From positions 1 through 64,000 of the forward strand of contig JADLFE010000050.1 in the NCBI GenBank assembly GCA_020845755.1: 64,000 nt of DNA, given 5' to 3'. The position numbers were made by a program, and so were the translations under genes. Below are positions 37,363 through 45,144 of this stretch, piece after piece; the first letter of the stretch is position 1; each line of letters opens with the position of its first letter. The notes beneath the pieces were generated by a model. That model worked only from the letters and a program-made list of their open reading frames with translations. It had not been told where the DNA came from and did no database searches. Source of the stretch: Phycisphaerales bacterium. GTDB lineage: Bacteria; Planctomycetota; Phycisphaerae; Phycisphaerales; UBA1924.

Positions 37363-37707
37363 TCACCACGCGAGATTCGGTGGATTCTCGAGCACCGCGA
37401 GCAATTCTTGCGACGCCATCTTGAACTCCGCCCAACGATCGATGTCCAGAGGTATGATGCGGCGCATGTATCCGCGGATGAGCTCCAATTCAGCGGGGCT
37501 GAATTCACGGGCGAATGGTTCGAAGTTGATCAGTTCAGCGCTGTAGTAGGTCTGTGCTTCGCAAAGGAGTTCCGCGGGCGCATCGAGGAATGGGTACGCG
37601 ACCGCGAAAGCAGCATGCTCCGCCTCGCAGCAGATGCGTTTGAGCATTTTGATCATCCCCTGCCGGAATTCTGTTGGCGGCTGCTCCAACGCCTTCACCT
37701 TCCCCAT
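37363..37707 (-). CDS. Small hypothetical protein
   Basis: Predicted 114-residue soluble protein with Cys residues near the front (RICCEAEHAAFAVAYPFLDAPA) and a helical, charged C-terminus. I do not recognise it. The amino-acid composition looks like real protein, and it is convergent with the kinase gene (86 nt apart). An internal ATG at 37656 is an alternative start. Confidence 0.5.
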   Translation of the reverse strand: MGKVKALEQPPTEFRQGMIKMLKRICCEAEHAAFAVAYPFLDAPAELLCEAQTYYSAELINFEPFAREFSPAELELIRGYMRRIIPLDIDRWAEFKMASQELLAVLENPPNLAW

Positions 37708-37912
37708 GCGCAGGTCGAAGGATGCACGACCTAGTCAGAATGCGCGACCGTTGTCTGCAGTCGGAAGCCTAGGGTCTGACAAGGGTGAGGTTTCTTCCGG
37801 CGGGGTTGGGCCGAAGGACAATCACGGCCGGGCACATCCCGCGATAGGTCCCGTCGCGGCTTGGAACGAGGTTGGCGTGGCGGGCCGATGGCGGCTACGA
37901 TGGGCCTACGCC

Positions 37913-38003
37913 GGAGAGGTGGCCGAGAGGCTGAAGGCGGCGGTTTGCTAAACCGTTATACGGATTTAGGTCTGTATCGGGGGTTCGAATCCCCCCCTCT
38001 CCG
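37913..38003 (+). tRNA. tRNA-Ser (GCU anticodon)
   Basis: The acceptor stem GGAGAGG (37913-37919) pairs with CCTCTCC (37996-38002), followed by discriminator G38003. The anticodon loop TTTGCTAAA gives anticodon GCT. A long variable arm, typical of serine tRNAs, and the T-loop GGTTCGAATCC are present. The CCA end is not encoded. Length is 91 nt, usual for tRNA-Ser. Confidence 0.95.
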
Positions 38004-38360
38004 CTTGGTTTGACCCCTGTTCGCGCACCACTATCTATTCAGTGGTTCGCCGTGCCGACTCAGTGGCCGTTAGGAACTGAGACCCACATGAGACCCAAGT
38101 ACCGTCCCTTCGCGAGCCTCCGGCTTCGCGGACGTTGCCTGCTTTGGTCGGTTCTTGACTGACGCCACCGCCCCCGCCGTTGGTCGCAGCCAGCGCCTGC
38201 TTGCCCCGGACCGCCATCACCTGTGTCGGCGATCTGGTTGTTGATCGATATGCTCCGCGCGATCGAAACGACGCCCCGGCCATCGATGCGGTACTCTCAG
38301 AGAATCGTTCCAAGGAACGGGCGCGCCGCCCGCGCCCCCTGTCCCCTCGGGGAGCTCTTC
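38004..38360. other. Region between tRNA-Ser and rhaT
   Basis: No confirmed gene. A minus-strand open frame ending at 38035, 32 nt from the tRNA, has a polar, integrase-tail-like sequence (TNGGGGGVSQEPTKAGN) and may be the remnant of an integrase that used the tRNA as its attachment site. It is too weak to annotate as a gene. Confidence 0.35.
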
Positions 38361-39431
38361 ATGGCCGCTGATCCCTTTGTTGGCGTGGCCCTCCACTCGA
38401 TCGGCGGCCTGGCCGCGGCCAGTTTTTACCTGCCTTACAAGGGCGTGAAACGCTGGTCGTGGGAATCCTACTGGCTCGTCGGCGGCGTGTTCAGTTGGAT
38501 CGTCGCTCCTTGGGTATTGGCCGCCATCGTCTGCCCTCAGGTGCTCGACATCCTCCGCGAGACCGATCGCTCGACCCTACTGGCCAGTTACGGCTTCGGC
38601 ATCATGTGGGGTGTCGGAGGCCTGACCTTCGGCCTCTCCATGCGATACCTCGGCCTCTCGCTCGGTTACGCAGTCGCCCTCGGACTCTGCGCCGTGTTCG
38701 GTACGCTCATCCCCCCGATCTTTCGCGGCGAGTTCGACACCATCATCTCCAGCGTCTCCGGACGCTGGGTCCTGGGAGGCGTCGCCATCTGCCTCGGCGG
38801 AATCGCGGTCAGCGGCCTGGCCGGGCTGAGCAAAGAAAAGGACCTGCCCGCACAAGAACAACGCGCCGTCATCGCCGAGTTCAGCCTCTTCAAGGGGCTC
38901 GTCGTCGCCACAATCGCGGGAGTGCTCAGCGCCGCCATGTCCTACGGCATCGCCGCGGGCAAGCCCATCAGCGAGGCCGCCCTTCGCCACGGCACCGCCG
39001 ACCTCTGGAAAGTCGTCCCGGTTCTCTGCGTCGTACTCGCCGGCGGCTTCACCACCAACTTCCTCTGGTGCGTCGCTCTCAATCTCAAACGCTCCAGCGG
39101 ACGCGAATACATGGCACCAAGATCGGGCGACCAGCCCGTGCCCCTCGCCACCAACTACCTCTTCTGCGCTGTCGCCGGCGTCACCTGGTATGTGCAGTTC
39201 ATGTTCTACGGCATGGGCACCACCAAAATGGGCCAATACGACTTCTCCAGTTGGTCACTCCACATGGCCAGCATCATCATCTTCAGCACGCTCTGGGGTG
39301 TCGCGCTCCACGAATGGCGCGGCACGGGGCGCCGCACCCGCCTGCTTGTCGCCCTCGGACTGGCGATCCTCATCCTCTCCATGCTCGTCATCGGTTACGC
39401 CAACTACCAAGCCAGCCTGCCCGCATCCTGA
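38361..39431 (+). CDS. rhaT: L-rhamnose/proton symporter RhaT family protein
   Basis: Predicted 356 residues, ten-helix membrane protein. The N-terminus closely follows E. coli RhaT as I remember it (HSIGGLAAASFYLPYKGVK, then RWSWESYWLVGG), and later MRYLGLSLG, FSLFKGLVVA and TWYVQFMFYGMG correspond too. The start is ATG 38361 with GGGGAG 6 nt upstream. An isomerase-like gene follows 24 nt later. RhaT imports deoxy-sugars such as L-rhamnose with protons; the exact sugar here may differ. Confidence 0.88.
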   Translation: MAADPFVGVALHSIGGLAAASFYLPYKGVKRWSWESYWLVGGVFSWIVAPWVLAAIVCPQVLDILRETDRSTLLASYGFGIMWGVGGLTFGLSMRYLGLSLGYAVALGLCAVFGTLIPPIFRGEFDTIISSVSGRWVLGGVAICLGGIAVSGLAGLSKEKDLPAQEQRAVIAEFSLFKGLVVATIAGVLSAAMSYGIAAGKPISEAALRHGTADLWKVVPVLCVVLAGGFTTNFLWCVALNLKRSSGREYMAPRSGDQPVPLATNYLFCAVAGVTWYVQFMFYGMGTTKMGQYDFSSWSLHMASIIIFSTLWGVALHEWRGTGRRTRLLVALGLAILILSMLVIGYANYQASLPAS

Positions 39432-39443
39432 GCCCCACGCCAG

Positions 39444-39450
39444 AGGAGGT
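39444..39450 (+). promoter_or_regulatory. Shine-Dalgarno AGGAGGT ahead of an apparent AUC start
   Basis: A perfect AGGAGGT lies 5 nt before an ATC codon (39456) that opens the isomerase-like frame. It decides the start because the nearest in-frame ATG, GTG or TTG lies far inside the conserved region. Confidence 0.7.
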
Positions 39451-39455
39451 GCATC

Positions 39456-40898
39456 ATCGCCACACCACGTTCATCCCAGCAGCCTCTCCGCGTTGGACTC
39501 TTCGGCATCGGCCTCGACACCTACTGGGCCCAGTTCAAGGGGCTGCGCGAACGCCTCGCCGGCTATCAGAAGCGCATCGCCACGCACATCCGCAAGTCCC
39601 GCGTTGAGGTCGTCGACGCGGGGCTCGTGGACAACCCCGCCAAGGCCGCCGAGGCCGCATCGCTCTTCCGACGATCCGAGATCGACATCCTCTTTCTCTA
39701 CATCTCCACCTACGCGCTCTCGTCGACCGTCCTGCCCATCGTCCAGCGCGTCGGCGTCCCCGTCGTCGTTCTCAATCTTCAACCCGTCGCCCAACTCGAC
39801 TACAAGAAGTTCAATGCGCTCGCAGACCGCGGCCTGATGACCGGCGTGTGGCTGGAGCACTGCCAGGCCTGCGCCGCACCCGAAATCGCCAGCGTCTTCG
39901 CACGCGCGGGAATCCGCTACCACCTTGTCAGCGGGCACCTGGCCGACCAGGCGGCCTGGATCGAAATCTCCCAGTGGATCGACGCCGCAACGGTCGCACG
40001 AGGCTTGCGCGACAACCGCGCCGGCGTGCTCGGCCACTACTACGCCGGGATGCTCGACGTCTACAGCGACATGACCCAGCACAGCGCGGCTTTCGGCACG
40101 CACTTTGAACTCATCGAGATGTGCGAACTCGTCGCGCTGCGCGACGCCGCCACGGGCCATCGCGTGCGCACCAAAGTCAAGCAGTTCCAACGCGAGTTCG
40201 CTGTCTCGCCAGAGTGCGACGAATCGGAAATCACCCGCGCCGCACGCACCTCGTGCGCCCTTGATGCACTGGTCGAAAGCCACCGGCTCGGTTCGCTCGC
40301 GTATTACTACGAAGGGCAGGCCGGTTCCCCGCACCGCGACATCGCAACCAGCGTCATCCCCGGCAACACACTCCTCACCGGCCACCACGTCCCGGTCGCC
40401 GGCGAATGTGAAGTCAAGAACATGCAGGCCATGAAGATCTTGGACCTGCTCGGCGTCGGCGGCTCCTTTAGCGAGTTCTATCTCGCCGACTACGCCGACG
40501 ACGTCGTATACCTCGGGCACGACGGCCCGGCCCACGTCGCGATCGCCGAAGGACCCGTTGGGCTTGTCCCACTCCCCGTCTACCACGGCAAGCCCGGCAA
40601 GGGCCTCTCCATCCAGATGACCGTCAAACACGGCCCCGTGACGCTCCTCTCCGTCGTCCAACGCGCCGACGGCTCGCTCTCGCTCCTCATCGCAGAAGGA
40701 CATTCGGTCGAGGGCCCCGTCCTCATGATCGGCAACACCAACAGCCGCTACCGCTTCCCGCTCTCGGCCAAGGAGTTCATCAACCGTTGGTCGCAGGCCG
40801 GCCCGGCGCACCACTGCGCGATCGGTGTGGGACATGTGGCCTCAACACTCGCAAGACTGGGCGAACTACTCGGGCTGGCGACGATCCGGGTGTGCTGA
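39456..40898 (+). CDS. L-fucose/L-arabinose isomerase-like protein with apparent AUC start
   Basis: Predicted 480 residues if read from the AUC at 39456. The frame is open from the rhaT stop through RVGLFGIGLDTYWAQFKGL and VVDAGLVDNP to the end, with no ATG, GTG or TTG before the GTG at 39627, which would remove about 57 residues of recognisable fold. Family features are LFLYISTYALSSTV, RVGVPVVVLNLQP and a GHYYAGMLDVYSDM segment, typical of the arabinose/fucose isomerase superfamily. It probably interconverts an aldose and a ketose after uptake by the RhaT-type carrier. Either the start codon is truly AUC, or the base is a sequencing error or mutation. Metal-site residues were not verified one by one. 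Confidence 0.8.
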   Translation: MATPRSSQQPLRVGLFGIGLDTYWAQFKGLRERLAGYQKRIATHIRKSRVEVVDAGLVDNPAKAAEAASLFRRSEIDILFLYISTYALSSTVLPIVQRVGVPVVVLNLQPVAQLDYKKFNALADRGLMTGVWLEHCQACAAPEIASVFARAGIRYHLVSGHLADQAAWIEISQWIDAATVARGLRDNRAGVLGHYYAGMLDVYSDMTQHSAAFGTHFELIEMCELVALRDAATGHRVRTKVKQFQREFAVSPECDESEITRAARTSCALDALVESHRLGSLAYYYEGQAGSPHRDIATSVIPGNTLLTGHHVPVAGECEVKNMQAMKILDLLGVGGSFSEFYLADYADDVVYLGHDGPAHVAIAEGPVGLVPLPVYHGKPGKGLSIQMTVKHGPVTLLSVVQRADGSLSLLIAEGHSVEGPVLMIGNTNSRYRFPLSAKEFINRWSQAGPAHHCAIGVGHVASTLARLGELLGLATIRVC

Positions 40899-41212
40899 CA
40901 CGGGGCAATATCGCCCGACGTTCGCGCCGCCGTTGATCACCCGATCCATCGAGAACTCGCGTGCATGTCCGCACCCCGCTCGCACGCCGCCGATCGTCTC
41001 TCGAATATCGATGGTTCCCAAAGGTCCGAGCGGGTGGTAATGCGCCCCCGAGCCGCGACGCCGCGGCCCCGTCACCTGGTCCGGTAACGGCCGCTCGGTT
41101 TGGCATCATCACGCTGTGGACGCGACGCGCTGACGAAATCCGCGATCGAGGGGCACGACAGCCGATACCCCTCGGTGTTCACGCCCATCGCCGCCCTGTA
41201 TACAATCTTCCC
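40899..41212. other. Intergenic region before the copper operon
   Basis: Contains the candidate promoter at 41178-41206. A minus-strand 69-residue open frame at 40866-41075 overlaps the end of the isomerase gene and has no known motif, so it is not called. Nothing else is seen. Confidence 0.45.
41178..41206 (+). promoter_or_regulatory. Candidate promoter of the copper-efflux operon
   Basis: TTCACG (41178-41183) and TACAAT (41201-41206) are separated by exactly 17 nt; TACAAT matches five of six -10 positions. The GTG start codon of the first gene lies 7 nt past the -10 box, so transcription may begin at or next to the start codon (leaderless). Confidence 0.4.
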
Positions 41213-41647
41213 GTGGCACTGATCTCCCGTGTCATCCTCGCCCTGCTTCTCGTGCTGCAGACCCTCCCTGGGATCGCGGGCGATCCATGCTCGGCGATGC
41301 GCGGGGTCGCGCTGCCAGAGCAGCCGGCGTCCAGCGACATGGTGGTGGAATCCTCCGAGGGCGTCTGCCCTTGCTGCGTCGCCAGCACCTCGGATCGTCC
41401 CGCGTGCGGTACGGGCGATGAGGTTGCGGCCTGCCGCTGCGAACTGACGCGGCCGGAGCGGACGCAAAGCCCAACGCCGAACCAGCCCGGCGTGCGGTTC
41501 CAGAGTACGCTGGCGATTCTGCCGAGCATGCTCGATCTGAAGCCGCTCAACACCGCGGCGTGGCGCTCGGATGCTCCTCGCGGTCAGTTCGCGCCCAAGC
41601 GCGTGGCGAATTCCATCCAGTCGGTCCTGTGCATGTGGACGGTGTAG
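41213..41647 (+). CDS. Secreted Cys-rich protein leading the copper-efflux operon
   Basis: Predicted 144 residues from a GTG. A signal peptide-like segment (ISRVILALLLVLQTLPGIAG) is followed by cysteines in CSAMRG, VCPCCVAS, ACGTGDE and ACRCEL, and a polar tail. The closely spaced cysteines suggest metal binding or disulfides. I do not recognise a named family. Its place right before CusC-, CusB- and CusA-like genes suggests a periplasmic copper or silver sink or sensor; this is inference. Confidence 0.6.
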   Translation: MALISRVILALLLVLQTLPGIAGDPCSAMRGVALPEQPASSDMVVESSEGVCPCCVASTSDRPACGTGDEVAACRCELTRPERTQSPTPNQPGVRFQSTLAILPSMLDLKPLNTAAWRSDAPRGQFAPKRVANSIQSVLCMWTV

Positions 41648-41756
41648 CGACGCCTCCGGAGCGCCTTTGCGCGCTGTGAGTGTCGTTACCTCATCATCAG
41701 CCCGAGCCGCGTCTCCGCGGCCATCGCGGCTTCCACCTGAATTCGGGGCCAGATCC

Positions 41757-43262
41757 ATGGATAATCCTGTTGTTGGCGTGCGCAAGAGCGCCGTGGCATT
41801 GCTCCGTCGCGACGCCGGCGCGGTGAATTCACCGCGCGGTGTGCGCGCCGGCGTCATCATCGCGGCCGTGATCGCCCTCTCCGCGACCTCGGGCTGCTCT
41901 CTCGCGCCAGAAGGCACAGACGATGAGCGCGCCAAACTCGGCGACGCCGGCAAGACCTATGAGACTCCCTATGAAGGCCGATCGCTGCCTGATCTCCCCA
42001 CCTCGCCGACCTGGCGCGATGTCCTCCGCCGCGCCTTCCTGGCCAACGGCGACCTCGAGGCCGCCTACTTCCAATGGAAATCGGCGATGCAGCGCGTCGA
42101 CGCGGCGTCGGCGTACCCCAACGCCAATGTCTCGCTCGGCTTCGAGTACATGTTCTCCGCCGAACGCATGAAGTCGTTCGACCGCAGCACCCTCAGCGCC
42201 GGCTTCGATCCCGCGATGAGTCTCACGCTCCCCGTGAAAACCAGGCAAGCCGCCAAGGTCGCCCTCGACGAGGCACGCGTGGCTGGCGAAAAATTCCGCG
42301 TCGCAAAGTTCGAACTGCAACGAAAAATCCTCCGCGCATGGGCGGACTACCTGCTGCAAGCCCGCACCATCACCCTCCGCCAGGAAGATCTGGCACTGCG
42401 CCGGATGATGGTCGACTCCGTGGCACGAAGCGCCCCCGCCGGCACGCCGCTCCGCGACACGCGGGCCGCCGACATCGAACTGCGCATGAGCGAGAGCGAA
42501 CTGCTCGACCTGCAGAGCGAGCACAGGGCGCTGCGATCCTCCCTCAACGCCCTCATGGGGCGGGACCCCGACGCCGCGCTCGATCCCTCCGCTCCCCATG
42601 CGACCGCGCGAGCGCTCCCCGAAAGCGACGCGCCGATGCTCAAGGCCGCGGCCGATGTGTTCCCGGAGGTCGCCGAGATGGCGCGCGAGGTCGAAGGCCG
42701 CGCCGATGCGCTCGAACTGGCACGCATGCGCTGGATTCCCGATATCAGCCCGACCGCCTCGATCACCGGAACCGTCTCGCAGGCCCTGGGCGCCATGATC
42801 ACGCTGCCAACCACGGCCGCGAGCATCCGCGCCGGCATCCGCGAGGCTGAAGCAGATCTGCGCTCGGCCCAGGCAATCCTCCGCCAGCGTTCGTCCGACC
42901 GCGTCGCCGAGTTCGTGTCGCTGCTGGTCATGTACCGCAACGCGCAACGCCAACTCGCCTTCCTCGAACAATCACTCCTGCCCGCGACGCTCAGGCTCTG
43001 CGATAGCGACGCACGGGCTTACGCCTCAGGCGCCGCAACGTTCGCCGAAGCACTCGAGACCCGCCGCTCGCTCCTGAAAATCCAAGAACTCACCTCCATC
43101 GCCCACGCCGAAATGGACAAGGCAATCGTGGAGATCGAGTGCTGCCTGGGCATCGACATCGAATCAATCTCCACCATCCAATCGCCCTCTCCGAGCGTCG
43201 CCGCGCACGACACGAGCACGCACGAATTCCCCTCTCCAATCGGGAGCACGCATGCCCACTGA
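41757..43262 (+). CDS. TolC/CusC-family outer-membrane efflux protein
   Basis: Predicted 501 residues. A long N-terminus ends in a lipoprotein-like site (SATSGCSLAP), then two TolC-type repeats rich in coiled coil: YFQWKSAMQRVDAASAYPN in the first half and FAEALETRRSLLKIQELTS in the second. It would form the outer-membrane channel of the metal pump encoded next. The last 11 nt overlap the adaptor gene. The C-terminus ends in THAH, a possible metal site. Confidence 0.88.
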   Translation: MDNPVVGVRKSAVALLRRDAGAVNSPRGVRAGVIIAAVIALSATSGCSLAPEGTDDERAKLGDAGKTYETPYEGRSLPDLPTSPTWRDVLRRAFLANGDLEAAYFQWKSAMQRVDAASAYPNANVSLGFEYMFSAERMKSFDRSTLSAGFDPAMSLTLPVKTRQAAKVALDEARVAGEKFRVAKFELQRKILRAWADYLLQARTITLRQEDLALRRMMVDSVARSAPAGTPLRDTRAADIELRMSESELLDLQSEHRALRSSLNALMGRDPDAALDPSAPHATARALPESDAPMLKAAADVFPEVAEMAREVEGRADALELARMRWIPDISPTASITGTVSQALGAMITLPTTAASIRAGIREAEADLRSAQAILRQRSSDRVAEFVSLLVMYRNAQRQLAFLEQSLLPATLRLCDSDARAYASGAATFAEALETRRSLLKIQELTSIAHAEMDKAIVEIECCLGIDIESISTIQSPSPSVAAHDTSTHEFPSPIGSTHAH

Positions 43263-45144
43263 CACGACCACCCATCCCCGCGCCCGTGATTCTCGCGCCT
43301 TGTCTTGGATCATCCCGCTCGCCCTCGCCGCGGGCGGCATCTACGTGGGTATGCGCTGGCACGCATCCTTCGAGCGATGGCTCGTCCCCGCGTCCTCGAG
43401 GCTCGCCCCGACTGACCCGAACGCGCCCAGTGTCTCCCAAGGCACACCAGCCGACGCGAAGAAGGAACTCTGGACCTGCGGCATGCACCCGCAGGTCATC
43501 CAGGACCATCCCGGCGATTGCCCGATCTGCCACATGAAACTCACCCCGCTCGCACCCGCCAACGCCCCGAGCCATCAGCCCACGTCCGCCTCCGCGAGCA
43601 TCGTCACCATCGACCCCGCGATCGTCCAGAACATGGGCGTGCGAACCGTCCCCGTCGCGTCGGGCGTCCTCTCACGCCACCTCCGCGCCACCGCGACCGT
43701 TGTCGAGCCCGAGTCGGCCCGCACCGATATCAACCTCCGCGTCTCGGGCTGGATCAAAACACTCCACGCCGACACCGACGGCATGACGGTCCGAAAGGGC
43801 GATCCGCTCTTTGAACTCTCCAGCCCGGACCTCAGCCTGGCGATCGAAGAGTTCATCGCCGCCCGACACACGCTCGACACGCCCGCTCCCTCAGACGCCG
43901 CCTCAGCCGCCACGTCGCTCGCCGCAGCCGCCGAATCACGCCTGAAAACACTCGGCCTCACCCCGGAGCAGATCGAGCACTTCGCCACGCTCGAGCACGC
44001 TCCTCTCACCGTCACCTTCGTCGCGCCAATCAACGCCGTTGTCATCGAGAAGGCCAGCGTCTACAACGGCTCGAGCGTGACGGCCGGCCAGTTGGTGCTC
44101 CGCCTCGCCGACCGCTCAACGATGTGGGTCGATGCACGTGTCCCACAGGGCTCGCTCCGCCACATCAAGCAAGGGCAGCACGCCGCGATCCGCGTCGACG
44201 CCCTGCGCCACGAGCCACTCGAAGGTGTCGTCGTGTTCATCCATCCCAACCTCGACGGCATGACCCGCACGGCGCTGGTGCGGGTCGCCGTCCCGAACAC
44301 GGATGGTCAACTGCGCGCCGGGATGTTCGCAACTGCGGAGTTCGACGCGCCCTCGGCCGCGCCGGCTCCCATCGTGCCGCGCGAAGCGATCATCGACACC
44401 GGTGACACTCAACTCGTCTTCGTCAGCGCCGGCAAGGGACGATTCGAGCCGCGCCGCGTTACGACGGGGGATTCGGGCGACGCCGGTATGGTCCAGATTC
44501 TCTCCGGCATCACCCCCGGCGAATCGGTCGTCGCCAGCGGGCAATTCCTCATCGACTCCGAAAGCCGCCTCCGCGAGGCGATCGCCAAGTTCCTGAGCCC
44601 GGACAGCACGACTCCCTCGCCATCAAAGTCACCCGTCGTCTCCGTCTCGCCTCAACCTGCCGCGACCTCCCCCGCGGCCAAGCACGACGCCAAAGCACCG
44701 CCGGAACTCGTCGACCGCGTGCTCGCCGAGTATCTCGCGATCTCCGAGCCGTTCGGAAAAGAGGAGCCCAACACCCCCGCCGCCAGCGTTGACGCGCTCC
44801 TCGACGCAATCGACGCGCTCCGCTCAGCCGCTGCGGGCAATGACGCCGCCAGGCTCATCGCCTCCGCTCGCGACGCGACGATCGCCATGCAATCTCAGCC
44901 GATCGACAAGCAGCGCGACCTCTTCAAGCCCGTCAGCGCCGCGATCATCACGATCGTCGACGCCATGCCGCCCAGCAATCCTGCTGTGGCCGACCTCTAC
45001 GTCGCCAATTGCCCGATGGCCAAAGCGGACTGGCTCCAGCGCTCCGAGTCCCTCTCCAACCCGTACTACGCCGAGGACATGAAGGAATGTGGTTCGATCG
45101 TGCGCCGCGTCGGAGACAACCGCAACCCGGGAGGCACACGATGA
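43252..45144 (+). CDS. CusB-like periplasmic adaptor with heavy-metal-binding domain
   Basis: Predicted 630 residues. After an N-terminal anchor, a heavy-metal-binding domain sits at about 74-100, with CGMHP and CPICHMKL motifs. The adaptor core follows (lipoyl-type VRKGDPLFELSSPDL; membrane-proximal beta domains to about residue 450). The C-terminal region of about 120 residues resembles DUF3347 (YVANCPMAKADWL, NPYYAEDMKECG), often fused to copper proteins. It delivers Cu+ or Ag+ to the RND pump. It overlaps the channel gene by 11 nt and the RND gene by 4 nt (ATGA). Confidence 0.92.
   Translation: MPTDTTTHPRARDSRALSWIIPLALAAGGIYVGMRWHASFERWLVPASSRLAPTDPNAPSVSQGTPADAKKELWTCGMHPQVIQDHPGDCPICHMKLTPLAPANAPSHQPTSASASIVTIDPAIVQNMGVRTVPVASGVLSRHLRATATVVEPESARTDINLRVSGWIKTLHADTDGMTVRKGDPLFELSSPDLSLAIEEFIAARHTLDTPAPSDAASAATSLAAAAESRLKTLGLTPEQIEHFATLEHAPLTVTFVAPINAVVIEKASVYNGSSVTAGQLVLRLADRSTMWVDARVPQGSLRHIKQGQHAAIRVDALRHEPLEGVVVFIHPNLDGMTRTALVRVAVPNTDGQLRAGMFATAEFDAPSAAPAPIVPREAIIDTGDTQLVFVSAGKGRFEPRRVTTGDSGDAGMVQILSGITPGESVVASGQFLIDSESRLREAIAKFLSPDSTTPSPSKSPVVSVSPQPAATSPAAKHDAKAPPELVDRVLAEYLAISEPFGKEEPNTPAASVDALLDAIDALRSAAAGNDAARLIASARDATIAMQSQPIDKQRDLFKPVSAAIITIVDAMPPSNPAVADLYVANCPMAKADWLQRSESLSNPYYAEDMKECGSIVRRVGDNRNPGGTR

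Noticed and set aside
40866-41075. Minus-strand 69-residue frame after the isomerase gene
   Set aside because: Overlaps the isomerase 3' end and has no known motif or Shine-Dalgarno.
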